A stretch of 64,000 nucleotides of DNA from Streptomyces spinosus (GTDB lineage Bacteria; Actinomycetota; Actinomycetes; Streptomycetales; Streptomycetaceae): contig NZ_JAINRC010000022.1 of NCBI RefSeq assembly GCF_020400655.1, forward strand, positions 62,001 through 126,000. The letters are read 5' to 3'. Position 1 is the first letter of the stretch; every line of letters begins with the position of its first letter. The notes beneath the pieces were generated by a model that saw only the letters and a program-made list of their open reading frames with translations, did not search any database and was not told where the DNA came from. Made by a program: the position numbers and the translations under genes. Shown in pieces: positions 47,761-57,283 of this stretch.

Positions 47761-50694
47761 TCAGCCCTCGTCGCGCAGCCGGGCCGCCAGGGCGGTCAGC
47801 GGCTCGGTCTCGTCCTTGTGGCCCAGGGCGGTGAGACGGGAGACCGCCGCGTCGAGACGTGTCAGAGCGGGGGCGGGGCGTTCCAGGTAGAGGCCCTCCA
47901 CGACACCCGCGAGCCGGACGCACTCGGCCCACTCTCCGGCGTGCCCCTCGTCGGCTCCCGGTTCACCGAGCAGGGTGAGAGCCTCCTCCAGCGCGGTCAG
48001 GGCGGTCTCGAACTCCTGGCCGTAGGCGTTGACCCGGCCGTGTTCGTAGGCCAGGGCGGGGTCCAGGGAGCGGCCGCGGGCCTCGAACCCCGCGGCGCGC
48101 GCCTCGTCGGCGACCCGGCCGGCGTCGGCGAGGAAGGCGAGGGCGTCGGGCAGGCCCTCGGGACCCTGCTGCTGGGCCTGGAGGCGGGCGAGTTCGCGCA
48201 GGCAGTTGCTGAGCTGCTCGTAGCGCGGTGCCTCGGCGTGGGCGGCGAGGGCCTGGTCCGCGGCCTCGCGGGCCCGGCCGAACTCGCCGGACTCGGCGAG
48301 GAGTACGGCGGTCTCCGCGGCGATCATGGCGTGGCTCCCGGGGTCGTCGTCCCAGCCGGCCGACTCGGCCGCGAGGGCGGCGAACTCCGCCGTGGCGGCC
48401 TTGAGGTCCTCCCCGGCGTGCAGTGCGCGGGCGCGGGTCAGGCGCAGCTGGGCGACGAGCCGGTCGTCGAGCTCTCCGGCGACGACGTCCGGTTCGGCCA
48501 GGAGGGAGTCGAGCAGGGCGATGCAGTCCTCGACGCGGCCCAGGTCCAGGCCGAGCTGCGCCGCGTTGCTGTAGGTGCAGAACGCGTCCGTGCGGCTGCC
48601 GTGGCGCAGTTCCAGCTCGGCGGAGCGCGTCAGGTGCCGCAGGGCCTCGTCGGGGCGGCCCAGGTGCATGGACGCCTGCGCCAGGTCACCGTGCAGGCGG
48701 GCGGTGTCGATCGTGTCGGACGGCCAGTCCGCGGCCAGTCGCAGGCTCTCGGTCAGGTCGGCGTGCGCGGCCTGCGCGTCCCGCAGGCCGAGCTGGACCC
48801 GGCCGCGCAGGCCGAGCGTGCGGGGCACGTGCCAGGCGGGCCCGTGCTCCTTCAGCCGGTCGAGGAGGGCGTCGATCTCCGCGGCAGCCGCGGGCAGATC
48901 ACCCGAGAGCGCGTACGTACTGGCCCGCAGCATGAGGGCTCCGGAGACCTGTCCGGTGATGTCGTGCCGGGTGGCGAAGTCGAGCAGCACGTCCGCCTCG
49001 GCGAAGACCGGCGCGACGTGCTCCTCGTTCCTCGACGTCTGCAGCCGCAGGCCGAGCGCGGTCGCCCGCAGCCGCAGCAGACGGGCCTCCTGGTACGGGG
49101 CGAGACCGGGTGTCTGCTCGTGCAGACGGACCAGGGCCGCGTGGGCGTCGGTCAGCAGGGCGGCCTTCGCCTCGGCTCCGTCGGCGCCCTCCGCGGGCCT
49201 CTCGGCCGCGGTCAGCACGGCGCGTGCGCGGGTGAGCGCCGCCTGCTGCGGCGCTCCGGCCTCGTCGTACAGGCGCGCGGCCTGCTCGTACAGGGCGACG
49301 GACGCGTCGAACTCGTCCTTCTCGCCCGCCCGGCTCGCCTCGTCGGCCAGCAGGTCCGCGCGCAGCCGTGCGAGCGGACCCACGGCCGGGTCGTCGGGGT
49401 GGGCGTAGCCGGGGTCGGCGACGAGCGTGCGCAGCCGTGCCCAGCAGGCCGACGCGTCCGGATGCGCCTGCTCGTCCAACTCACGTGCCCGAACGATGAG
49501 TTCGGGGAGCGACTCCGGGACGGCGGCGGCCGTGCGGGCGGTGGGCGCGGGGACCGGGGCGGCCGGGGCCACGTCGTCGAGACCGCGGGCGCGCAGCGTC
49601 AGTTCCAGCGCGTCCAGGACAGGGGCGCGGTCGAGGCGGGCCCTGCGCCGGTCGGTGTGGGCCGTGGTTCCGTTACGGGCGTCGAAGCGGGCGGCGAGGT
49701 CGTCGGCGCGGCCCCGCACCTCGGCGCGCAGCCCGGCCACCGTCCAGGTGCGGCCCGCATATCCCGCGGCGGGCAGTTCGCCGTGGCCGAGGAACTCCAC
49801 GCGCTTGAGGAGGACCTCCACGCCGGTGAGGAAACCGAGCAGGTCCAGCGGCGAGTCCACCTCGTCGAACAGGCTCCGGTTCTCGGCCAGGAGCTCCAGG
49901 CCGCGGGCCTCGTTGCCGGTCAGTGCGCAGAACTCCAGGTGCCGGCCGACCTCCCCGGACATCGAGGGGTTGCGGCGGCAGGCCCGGTACCCGGCGAGGT
50001 GCAGCTCGCGGGCCCGGTCGGTGCGCCCGGTGCGCAGCAGCGGAAGCAGCGCGTACGAGACGGAGCGGGCGGGCTCCTCCTGGCAGGACTCCTTCCCGGC
50101 CAGGACGGGCTCCCAGGTGCGCAGCGCCCGCTCGTCGTCGCCCGCCGCGAGGTGGTACAGGCCCCGCTCGCAGATCTCACAGGCCTCGCAGTCGCTGAGC
50201 CGGGTGCGGGTCCGTCCCGCCCACAGCTCGAAGGCCAGGTCGGTGTCCTCGCCGACGTGTGCGGCGAGCCGGTACGCCTGCCCGTAGTAGGGCTGGAGCC
50301 CGAGACCGGCCTTCTCGTACCGGTCGCGCATCTCCGTCAGCCACTGGCGCAGACTGGCCAGCGGCATCTCGGGCAGGGCGACCAGGGCGTTGGCCACCCA
50401 CTTGAACCGCCAGAACAGCATGTGCCGCAACCGCTCGTCGAACACGTCGGGCTGCTCGTCGAAGAGGGTGAGCAGACGGGCGAAGACGACGGGTGACTTG
50501 CGGGGTTCGGAGCCGTAGGTGTACGCCTCCTGAAGTTCCAGGAGCGCGTGGACGAGCGGGACGGGTTCCGCGAACCGCTCGGCCGCGTCGACCAGTTCCT
50601 CGGCCGTGACGGTGCGGGTACGGCCGTAGGGGCGCCGGTCGTTGTCCTGGAGCGCCCGGTACAGCTCGTCGGTGGTCTGGGGTGCGGTCGGCAT
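47761..50694 (-). CDS. Large TPR-repeat protein
   Basis: 977-residue cytosolic protein made almost wholly of helical tetratricopeptide-like repeats (for example DAHADLTESLRLAADWPSD, GDLAQASMHLGRPDEALRHLTRSAELELRHGSRTDAFCTYSNAAQLGLDLGR, EFGRAREAADQALAAHAEAP). No catalytic domain or membrane segment was seen. A CxxC pair occurs in LSDCEACEICERG. It starts three bases after the stop of the HSP90-type gene and is surely co-expressed with it, so it may be a substrate adaptor or co-chaperone (inference). Confidence 0.8.
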   Translation of the reverse strand: MPTAPQTTDELYRALQDNDRRPYGRTRTVTAEELVDAAERFAEPVPLVHALLELQEAYTYGSEPRKSPVVFARLLTLFDEQPDVFDERLRHMLFWRFKWVANALVALPEMPLASLRQWLTEMRDRYEKAGLGLQPYYGQAYRLAAHVGEDTDLAFELWAGRTRTRLSDCEACEICERGLYHLAAGDDERALRTWEPVLAGKESCQEEPARSVSYALLPLLRTGRTDRARELHLAGYRACRRNPSMSGEVGRHLEFCALTGNEARGLELLAENRSLFDEVDSPLDLLGFLTGVEVLLKRVEFLGHGELPAAGYAGRTWTVAGLRAEVRGRADDLAARFDARNGTTAHTDRRRARLDRAPVLDALELTLRARGLDDVAPAAPVPAPTARTAAAVPESLPELIVRARELDEQAHPDASACWARLRTLVADPGYAHPDDPAVGPLARLRADLLADEASRAGEKDEFDASVALYEQAARLYDEAGAPQQAALTRARAVLTAAERPAEGADGAEAKAALLTDAHAALVRLHEQTPGLAPYQEARLLRLRATALGLRLQTSRNEEHVAPVFAEADVLLDFATRHDITGQVSGALMLRASTYALSGDLPAAAAEIDALLDRLKEHGPAWHVPRTLGLRGRVQLGLRDAQAAHADLTESLRLAADWPSDTIDTARLHGDLAQASMHLGRPDEALRHLTRSAELELRHGSRTDAFCTYSNAAQLGLDLGRVEDCIALLDSLLAEPDVVAGELDDRLVAQLRLTRARALHAGEDLKAATAEFAALAAESAGWDDDPGSHAMIAAETAVLLAESGEFGRAREAADQALAAHAEAPRYEQLSNCLRELARLQAQQQGPEGLPDALAFLADAGRVADEARAAGFEARGRSLDPALAYEHGRVNAYGQEFETALTALEEALTLLGEPGADEGHAGEWAECVRLAGVVEGLYLERPAPALTRLDAAVSRLTALGHKDETEPLTALAARLRDEG

Positions 50695-50696
50695 CG

Positions 50697-52544
50697 TCAG
50701 CTGTCCTTGCGGAGGGCGTGGGCGAGGAGGTCGAGGAAGGAGCGGTTGATCAGGCTCGACTCGGCGGGCCTGAGCGGGCGCCGGGACAGCATCGCGGCCT
50801 GCCCGTACAGGGCTTCGGCGCTGGTGCGGGCCAGTTCCGGTTCGTCGATGGTGACGGCGGTGCGGACCAGCGGATTGAGCTGGTTGAGGATCAGCTGGGC
50901 CCGGGGCGCCTCCTGCCGCAGGTGGCCGAGGATGTCACCCCACACCCCGCCCTGCTGTTCGCGGGCGAGCTGGGAACGGGTGCGCTCGTGCCGGGCCTCG
51001 CGGCTGTCGAGGAGGAGGGCGGGGGCGGACGCGGGCTGGAAGGTGCGCAGCGCGACGTCGCAGTCGAAGACGGCGAGGGCGTCGCGGGCCTGGGCGAGGT
51101 AGGCCGAGGCGGCCAGCTCCGTCTCCCGGTCGACGGGGTCCAGGTGGGCGGTGAGCGTGGCCGGGTCGAGGTCGGCGACAGCGACCTCCGCTCTGATCTC
51201 CGGCAGCCGGTGGACCAGTTCCCGGTCGTAGGTGTAGCCGCCGTTGACGACACCCAGTCCGGCGGCCGAGGCGATCGCCGCCACCTGCCGGAACTCCTCC
51301 ACGCTGGCGGTCACGAGCACGGTGCGGTGGGTGCGCGCGAACTCGTCGAGGGTGGTGTGTCCGTCGGTGGTCTCGAACGGCAGCCAGGGCAGCAGCATCC
51401 GCAGGATCTCGTCGTCGTGCACGGCGAGCGACTTCACGGCCAGGTGGTGGGCCTGGAGGAAGCGGTTCAGCAGATCCGGGTCGCTCGCGGCGGCCCGGGC
51501 GATCCAGGCACGCAGCCGCTCGGCGAGGGCGTCGCGGACCGCGGCGAGGGTGTCGTCCTCGTACAGCGACTCGCGGGACGCCGTCGGGCGCAGGCTCTCG
51601 GCGTCCACGACACAGCGGACGAAGAACGCCCATTCGGGCAGGATCTCCTCGGCCTGCTCGGACAGCAGCATGCCCTTGACGTGCACGCGGTGGCCGTGGC
51701 GGCGTCCGGCCGGCACCGCCTCGGGCAGCACGCAGGCGATGCCCTTCAGGCCCACGGCCGGCAGGTCCAGCTCGATGGTGTCCAGCGGCGTGAACCCGAA
51801 GACGTCCGCACCGTACGCGGCCAGCGCACGGGAGCGTGCTCCCGGCGTGGGGTACGTACGCGCCCAGGGTGCGGGCTCGGGGTTGACGGGTGCGCCCGGA
51901 CCGCCCGTGCCGTCGTCGAAGGTCACCGGGTGGCGCAGCAGGGAGCCGAAGTGCCGGGCCAGCGCGTGCACCTGGGCCGGGCGGGTCCACTCGCCCGCGT
52001 CGGCGCGCGGCGTCAGGGTCACGGTGGTGCCGGGCCGGGGGCGGGCGGAGGCGGGCAGGGTGCGGACGGTGTAGCTGCCGTCGCCGCGTCCCCGCCACTC
52101 CACGGCGGGTGCGTCGGGGGTGCGGGCGGAACGGCTGAGGACGTGGATCTCGTCCGCGACCAGGAAGCAGGAGAGCAGGCCGATGCCGAACTGGCCGATG
52201 AAGTCCGCGCGTTGCTCGGCGATCCGCTCCGCGCGCTTGCTGCTGCGTCCGATCGTGGCGAGGAAGGTGTGCACGTCGGCCTCGGTCAGACCGACCCCGT
52301 CGTCCTCGACGCGCACCACCGAACCGTCGGCGTACAGGCGGATACCGAAGGCGTCGGCGGGGGCGGCCGGTTGGAGGCCGTGCCGTGCGGTCAGCGCGTC
52401 CACCGCGTTCTGCAGCAGTTCGCGCAGGTAGACGCGAGGGCTGGAGTAGAGGTGGTGGGAGAGGAGATCGACGAGGCCGCGCAGATCCACCTGGAAGGTG
52501 CGGTCGGAGCCGGCCGGGCTGAGGGGAGTGTCGGGCAGAGTCAT
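50697..52544 (-). CDS. HSP90/HtpG-family ATPase
   Basis: 615-residue HSP90-like protein. The N-terminal GHKL ATPase shows RTFQVDLRGLVDLLSHHLYSSPRVYLRELLQNAVDAL (catalytic Glu and Mg-binding Asn), VRVEDDGVGLTEADVHTFLATIGRSSK and FIGQFGIGLLSCFLVAD. The middle domain follows (RVHVKGMLLSEQAEEILPEWAFFVRCVVDAESLRPTASRESL), and the C-terminal part is shortened and divergent relative to HtpG. ATG 52544 sits 51 bases after the preceding gene. It is part of a three-gene unit with two TPR-like proteins. Confidence 0.9.
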   Translation of the reverse strand: MTLPDTPLSPAGSDRTFQVDLRGLVDLLSHHLYSSPRVYLRELLQNAVDALTARHGLQPAAPADAFGIRLYADGSVVRVEDDGVGLTEADVHTFLATIGRSSKRAERIAEQRADFIGQFGIGLLSCFLVADEIHVLSRSARTPDAPAVEWRGRGDGSYTVRTLPASARPRPGTTVTLTPRADAGEWTRPAQVHALARHFGSLLRHPVTFDDGTGGPGAPVNPEPAPWARTYPTPGARSRALAAYGADVFGFTPLDTIELDLPAVGLKGIACVLPEAVPAGRRHGHRVHVKGMLLSEQAEEILPEWAFFVRCVVDAESLRPTASRESLYEDDTLAAVRDALAERLRAWIARAAASDPDLLNRFLQAHHLAVKSLAVHDDEILRMLLPWLPFETTDGHTTLDEFARTHRTVLVTASVEEFRQVAAIASAAGLGVVNGGYTYDRELVHRLPEIRAEVAVADLDPATLTAHLDPVDRETELAASAYLAQARDALAVFDCDVALRTFQPASAPALLLDSREARHERTRSQLAREQQGGVWGDILGHLRQEAPRAQLILNQLNPLVRTAVTIDEPELARTSAEALYGQAAMLSRRPLRPAESSLINRSFLDLLAHALRKDS

Positions 52545-52594
52545 CTGGCAGTCCGGGGTGGGGTGATCGAGGGGTGACGGGAGGCGTGGCCGGT

Positions 52595-53581
52595 TCAGGC
52601 GTTGCGCCGGGCGCGGGCGTACATCTGTTCCGGCTTCGCCATGTACTTCCAGGGCCACTCGGTGTAGGCACCCCGGAGTTCCCGGAAGACGCGCGGCAGC
52701 GCGAGGCGCTCGGAGGCCAGGGACAAGGCCATCGCGAAGGTGTTGAAGTCCTCCTGCCAGCCCGGGTGACGCACGTAGGAGGGGTGGAGGATGCTGTGCT
52801 CGGCCGCCTCCAGCAACTCGTCCTGGATCGCGGGTTGGATGAGGCAGTTCTTGTTGTCCGACTCGACCCAGTCCTCGATGTGCGCCCTGGCGATCACACA
52901 GCCGAGGCGGTGACCCTCGGGGGCCCTGGCGAACGCCTTACGGGCGAACGTCAGGGCCTCGCCGGGCTCGCCGCCCCAACGGGGCTGCAGATGCGACACC
53001 CACTCGATGTGGGTCTCCAGGTCCAGCGGGTCGCGGCGCAGGGCGGCGTCGAGCCGGGCCTCGTTGACGGCCGGGCCGAGCGACATGCCGCGCCCGGAGG
53101 TGAGCAGACGGCGCCAGGGCGTGATCCACTCCGGCCGCAACTCGGCGGCTTCCAGCAGCTGTTCCTCGGCGATGTCCAGCCGCTCGTGGAAGACCCGCCA
53201 CTGCTCCTGCGTGACGTCCACGGCACGGGCGGCGGTACGCGCCTCCCAGCCCCAGATGATGTGGCGCGCCCCGGATATCAGCAGGGCCGTAGCCCGGTGC
53301 TCCTTGTCCTCCTCGACGGCCCGGCCGATCCAGTCCTGGACACCGTCCAGGTCGGCCAGCTCGCCCAGGACCTGGTGGTCGCGGCCGAGGTCGAAGGGGG
53401 CCGACGCCGCCTTGACCGCCTCCCAGTCGCCCGCCTCCGCGGCCTCCACCAATGCCAGCACCCGCGTGTCTCCGAGCGCGCGCAGCCTGTACATCCCGTG
53501 CTTCCGCCTGCGCGGGGCCGGTAGGGCGTACGGATCCGCCGCCGGTCTCCGCCTGCCCCCGCCGAACAGCTTGCCGAGCAT
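52595..53581 (-). CDS. TPR-like hypothetical protein upstream of HSP90
   Basis: 328-residue helical protein, possibly of the DUF4034 type: RVLALVEAAEAGDWEAVKAASAPFDLGRDHQVLGELADLDGVQDWIGRAV, WEARTAARAVDVTQEQWRVFHERL, LLEAAELRPEWITPWRRLL. It has a basic N-terminus (MLGKLFGGGRRRP) without a signal peptide. GGGGAGGG precedes ATG 53581. First gene of the unit with the HSP90-type ATPase and the 977-residue TPR protein. Function unknown. Confidence 0.72.
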   Translation of the reverse strand: MLGKLFGGGRRRPAADPYALPAPRRRKHGMYRLRALGDTRVLALVEAAEAGDWEAVKAASAPFDLGRDHQVLGELADLDGVQDWIGRAVEEDKEHRATALLISGARHIIWGWEARTAARAVDVTQEQWRVFHERLDIAEEQLLEAAELRPEWITPWRRLLTSGRGMSLGPAVNEARLDAALRRDPLDLETHIEWVSHLQPRWGGEPGEALTFARKAFARAPEGHRLGCVIARAHIEDWVESDNKNCLIQPAIQDELLEAAEHSILHPSYVRHPGWQEDFNTFAMALSLASERLALPRVFRELRGAYTEWPWKYMAKPEQMYARARRNA

Positions 53582-53843
53582 GCCGCGCCCTCCCCAGGTT
53601 CCCGCGTGATCGTCTGGCGCAGCATAATCGGGCCCACCGACATCGCTGCCACAGGGTTTTCACCGTCGGTCCACGGCTTCGGTCCCGCACCTCGCGCCCT
53701 TCGCGGTCCCGGCCCGTGCCCCCACGGCCGAAGCCCGCGCCACGAGGCCGAAGCCCATGGACGACCTCGGCTCCTGGGCCGCAGACGACGGGGCAGGCGA
53801 GTTCTGTCCGCGACCGCCGCGGCCGTCGCGTCCTGGTGGGGCG

Positions 53844-54509
53844 TTACCGGCTGAGGTCGTGCAGTTCGTTGTCGTACAGCTCGGCCGGGTCGAGGCCCAT
53901 GCCGGTGAAATGGCCTGCCAGTTCCAGCGAGAGGATGCCGTGCAGGCGGGTCCAGAAGCGCAGGGCGCGACGCAGGGCGGCCGGCTGCGCGGGGTGGCCG
54001 GCGGCCCATTGCCGGTGCTGGGCGAGGTGCGCCTCCAGACGGGCGTCGGGGTGGCCGTCGTCCACGCCGGGCGCGGAGCCGCCGGTCGTCCGGGCGGCGT
54101 CGAGGAGGGCTTCCATGATCTCGGATGCGATCGCGGTGATGTCGTCGGGTGCCTGGTAGCCGGGGACCGGTGTGCCGTAGATGAGGAAGTAGCGCTGAGA
54201 GTCCCGCAGTGCCCAGCTGCGCAGCGCGTGACCGAGTCCGGCCAGATCGGCGCCTGACGCGGCGGCGGTGCGGATGGTGTCCGCGAGGCTGCGGTAGGCG
54301 TCCCGGATCAGCTCGGTGAACAGATCGTCACGGCTGGCGAAGTACCGGTAGAGCGCGGGGCCGCTCATACCCATCTGCTTGGCGATGGCATTCAGGGAGA
54401 GCCCCGGCGCCCCGGCGGCGGCGATCTGCTCCCAGGCGCGCTCCTTGATCTCGGCCCTGACCTGGGCGCGGTAGCGCTCTCGGGGGGTCTCCTTGCCGGC
54501 GACTGCCAT
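53844..54509 (-). CDS. TetR-family repressor (TetR_C_33-like)
   Basis: 221-residue regulator: RAEIKERAWEQIAAAGAPGLSLNAIAKQMGMSGPALYRYFASRDDLFTELI, then a C-terminal domain with HALRSWALRDSQRYFLIYGTPVPGYQAP, which marks the TetR_C_33/WHG group. Divergent from the oxidoreductase gene at 54675, its probable target. Confidence 0.92.
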   Translation of the reverse strand: MAVAGKETPRERYRAQVRAEIKERAWEQIAAAGAPGLSLNAIAKQMGMSGPALYRYFASRDDLFTELIRDAYRSLADTIRTAAASGADLAGLGHALRSWALRDSQRYFLIYGTPVPGYQAPDDITAIASEIMEALLDAARTTGGSAPGVDDGHPDARLEAHLAQHRQWAAGHPAQPAALRRALRFWTRLHGILSLELAGHFTGMGLDPAELYDNELHDLSR

Positions 54510-54571
54510 CTGCTGTCCCTTCCCTCTCGGATCACGGCCCGCCCGGTGGCCGGGCGCGCCGGTCGACGCAA

Positions 54572-54662
54572 CGCTGTTGGTTAGAGCCTATTACGGAAGT
54601 TCTTGACCATCACTCACGCCTTCAGTTATAACTTCTAACGAACGCGCTAGCCGCTAACAACG
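54572..54662. promoter_or_regulatory. A/T-rich divergent promoter region with inverted repeats
   Basis: The spacer between the TetR and oxidoreductase genes is far richer in A/T than its surroundings. GTTGGTTAG (54576-54584) and CTAACAACG (54654-54662) are imperfect inverted repeats. GTTATAAC (54625-54632) is an 8-bp palindrome followed by TTCTAAC. These are candidate TetR operators and promoter elements. Confidence 0.5.
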
Positions 54663-54674
54663 AGCGGGAAGTCG

Positions 54675-55718
54675 ATGGAGGCCGTGATGAACGCTGGGGA
54701 AATGACCGAGGTCGTGCTGCCGGGCAAGGTCGAGCCGGAGGGGCTCCGGTTCCGCCAGGGAGCCGTGCCGGCCGCCGGCCCGGGCCAGGTCGTCGTCCGG
54801 ATGGAGGCGACCGGTGTCTCCTTCGCCGAGCAGCAGATGCGCCGCGGCCGCTACTACGACCAGCCGCCCTTCCCGTTCGTCCCCGGCTACGACCTGGTCG
54901 GCACGGTGGCGGCGACCGGCGAGGGCGTCGATGCGGGTCTGCTCGGCACCCGGGTGGCCGCGCTGCTGAAGGTCGGGGGATGGGCCACTCACGTGGTCGT
55001 CGACGTCGCCGACGTGGTGCCGGTCCCCGACGGGATCAGCGCCGCGCAGGCGGAGACCGTGGTGATCAACGGCATCACGGCCTGGCAGATGCTGCACCGC
55101 AAGGCCCGCGTGCGCGCCGGGCAGACCGTCCTGGTGCACGGCGCCAACGGGGGAGTCGGCTCGGTCCTGGTCCAGCTCGCCCAGGCCGCGGGCGTCCAGG
55201 TGATCGGTACCGCTTCCGCGCGCCACCACGCCGCCCTGCGCGAAGCGGGAGTGATGCCGGTCGACTACCGCACCGAGAACATCCCCGCCCGCGTCCGTGA
55301 ACTCGCCCCGGGCGGCGTGGACGCCGTCTTCGACCACGTCGGCGGCCGCGGCGTCGTCGACTCCTGGCACCTGCTCGCCCCCGGCGGCACGCTCGTCTCC
55401 TACGGCAGCGCCTCCACCCGCGACGACGAGGGCTCCAAGCAGTGGCCCGTCCTCAAACTCCTGGGCCGTGTGTGGCTGTGGAACGCCCTGCCCAACCGCC
55501 GCCGCGCCTACTTCTTCAACGTCTGGGCCGGCCGCGCCCTCGGTCCCAGCCGCTTCAGGGCCCAACTGCGCGCCGACCTCACCGCGGTGTTCGAGGCGCT
55601 CGCACGGGGCGAGATCACCGCGCGGATCGCCGCGGAACTGCCGCTCACCCGGGTCGCCGAGGCGATGCGGCTGGCCGAATCCGGCACCGTCGCCGGAAAG
55701 GTCGTGCTGCACGCCTGA
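54675..55718 (+). CDS. Medium-chain dehydrogenase, quinone oxidoreductase type
   Basis: 347-residue MDR enzyme: ATGVSFAEQQMRRGRYYDQPPFPFVPGYDLVGTVAATGEGV at the GroES-like part and VLVHGANGGVGSVLVQLAQAAGVQVIGTAS at the Rossmann part. The loop with NRRRAYFFNVWAGRALGPSRFRAQLRADL is typical of a TetR-controlled Streptomyces subgroup. No zinc site is evident. ATG 54675 follows GGGAAG; ATG 54687 with GGAGG is an alternative. Confidence 0.9.
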   Translation: MEAVMNAGEMTEVVLPGKVEPEGLRFRQGAVPAAGPGQVVVRMEATGVSFAEQQMRRGRYYDQPPFPFVPGYDLVGTVAATGEGVDAGLLGTRVAALLKVGGWATHVVVDVADVVPVPDGISAAQAETVVINGITAWQMLHRKARVRAGQTVLVHGANGGVGSVLVQLAQAAGVQVIGTASARHHAALREAGVMPVDYRTENIPARVRELAPGGVDAVFDHVGGRGVVDSWHLLAPGGTLVSYGSASTRDDEGSKQWPVLKLLGRVWLWNALPNRRRAYFFNVWAGRALGPSRFRAQLRADLTAVFEALARGEITARIAAELPLTRVAEAMRLAESGTVAGKVVLHA

Positions 55719-55984
55719 CGCACCGCGCGGAAGCCGGCACTCGTACCCGCCCCCGCCGGGGGTCCGGCCGCCGCGCACCGTACGACTCCGGTGCCGACGA
55801 GCCGCGGGCACCGGCCGCCGCCGGGCGGTTGGCGTACCGATGTCGCGGTGCGTGGGGAGCCGGGCCGGGGGAACCCTGCATGGCGTGCGGCCCGCATATG
55901 CCCTGTACTTTGTGAAAGAAACACGCGTTTTATGTGCATGTCAGTGCGAGGTAAGGGCACCTGGTGGCCAGGAGGTTGATAACG

Positions 55985-56155
55985 ATGGTTCCCCTGCTTC
56001 TGGTTCTTCTGCTGGCTCTGATCCTCTTCGGTGCGGGTTTCGCGCTGAAGGCGCTGTGGTGGGTCGCGGTGATCGTGCTGGTCGTGTGGCTGCTCGGCTT
56101 CGTCGTCCGTACGGCGGACGGCGGCGGCCGCAAGGGCCGCTGGTACCGCTGGTAG
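55985..56155 (+). CDS. Small hydrophobic membrane protein, Lmo0937-like
   Basis: 56-residue protein with two adjacent hydrophobic helices (MVPLLLVLLLALILFGAGFA and LWWVAVIVLVVWLLGFVV) and a short basic tail. Such proteins are widespread in Streptomyces and some are stress induced. AGGAGG (55970-55975) is eight to nine bases before ATG 55985. An A/T-rich stretch (55905-55935) is a likely promoter. A perfect terminator follows. Confidence 0.8.
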   Translation: MVPLLLVLLLALILFGAGFALKALWWVAVIVLVVWLLGFVVRTADGGGRKGRWYRW

Positions 56156-56207
56156 ACGACGGACGCACTCGGCACTCGGCGCGAGGTACGCGCCACGCGC
56201 GAGCGGT

Positions 56208-56242
56208 GAGTGGGGCCCGGCCGATACGGCCGGGCCCCACTC
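56208..56242 (+). terminator. Perfect 15-bp terminator hairpin
   Basis: GAGTGGGGCCCGGCC (56208-56222) and GGCCGGGCCCCACTC (56228-56242) pair exactly around the loop GATAC, 53 bases after the hydrophobic-protein stop. Confidence 0.9.
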
Positions 56243-56445
56243 GCGTCGGATCACCCGCCGCGAAGGTGGTTGGGAGGGATCGGGCTTATCGGGCGCACCG
56301 CAGGGTACGTGAGTCATGCACCGGTCCCGCGGACCCAGCAGTGGAACCCTGCTCCTCCTGTCCGCGGGGCCGGTGCACGCCGCGTCGGCGCGAGGCGCGG
56401 TGCCAGGGCCCGCGAGCCCGGCATGATCCGACCGAGAGGCCCTGG

Positions 56446-57117
56446 TCAGGGCAGGCGGATGTTGTCGTACCTGGTGTTCGGCTCCCCGTTGGCGTACACG
56501 CGCGGGGAGGTGAACACCCCGGCCAGTTCGTCGTCGAGAATCGCTCTCCGGGGGAGGCTCAGCCCGTAGTACTCGCCCATCAGCCGGTACACGTCCTGGA
56601 TGTCCGGGACCCGCAGCCTCCACCTGTCCTCCGGCTCGTCGGGCGAGTCAGGGTCCGGGGCGAGGCTGCCGAGCCCGATCTCGGCGGTCATCCGCCGGGT
56701 GAGGGGATGGTCCGCCCTGACCGCCCGGTGAACCTCGCCGTCGAAGTAACTCCAGTCGAGCTTTCCGTCCACGATCACGTCGACGACGGGCGGGTCCATG
56801 GTGGTGTCCATGACGGTCAGCCATGTCCGGCCCTCCCACAAGTGCTTCAGGTGGTCGGGGCGTTGCATGTAGAAGCCGTCGTCGCCCCCGCACAGGGCGA
56901 AGGCCCACCCCGCGTGCTCGCCCAGCCTGGCCCAGTCCGGGATGTTGCCTGAGCGGTCCAACGCCGTGTTGAACACGTCAGGAGACATGATGCCGAGGGC
57001 GGGATCCGCCCCCCGCATCGCCGCCAGCTCCTCGACGCCCACGCCCTTGACCATCTCCAGGTAGAAGCCCCAGGAGGTGAGGTCTTGCTGTATCCACTCG
57101 AATCCCTCGTCGCTCAT
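56446..57117 (-). CDS. Hypothetical protein, DUF6461-like
   Basis: 223-residue soluble protein: DGFEWIQQDLTSWGFYLEMVKGVGVEELAAMRGADP, GWAFALCGGDDGFYMQRP and YFDGEVHRAVRADHPLTRRM. The start and the WAFALCGG segment resemble the DUF6461 family, an uncharacterised actinobacterial group, but I am not certain. ATG 57117 is chosen because the family-like sequence begins there. Monocistronic. Confidence 0.65.
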   Translation of the reverse strand: MSDEGFEWIQQDLTSWGFYLEMVKGVGVEELAAMRGADPALGIMSPDVFNTALDRSGNIPDWARLGEHAGWAFALCGGDDGFYMQRPDHLKHLWEGRTWLTVMDTTMDPPVVDVIVDGKLDWSYFDGEVHRAVRADHPLTRRMTAEIGLGSLAPDPDSPDEPEDRWRLRVPDIQDVYRLMGEYYGLSLPRRAILDDELAGVFTSPRVYANGEPNTRYDNIRLP

Positions 57118-57283
57118 GGCCGGAAGTGTGGCAGCGGCCTCTGACAGCCCGGCCCGGCACCGTGATCCGTGCCGCGCGACACCGGGCCGGCTGCCGTGCC
57201 GCGAGAGCCGGTGTCCTGCGCCGGAGGCCCGTCGGCGGCTGCCCGTGCCACGGACCGTGCCGGGCACCGCCCGCCGGCCGAGC

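Noticed and set aside
47473..50496. 1007-codon open frame on the plus strand
   Set aside because: It is antisense to the TPR gene. Its protein is rich in Gly, Val, Arg and Gln with no family-like motifs, as expected from a high-GC shadow frame.
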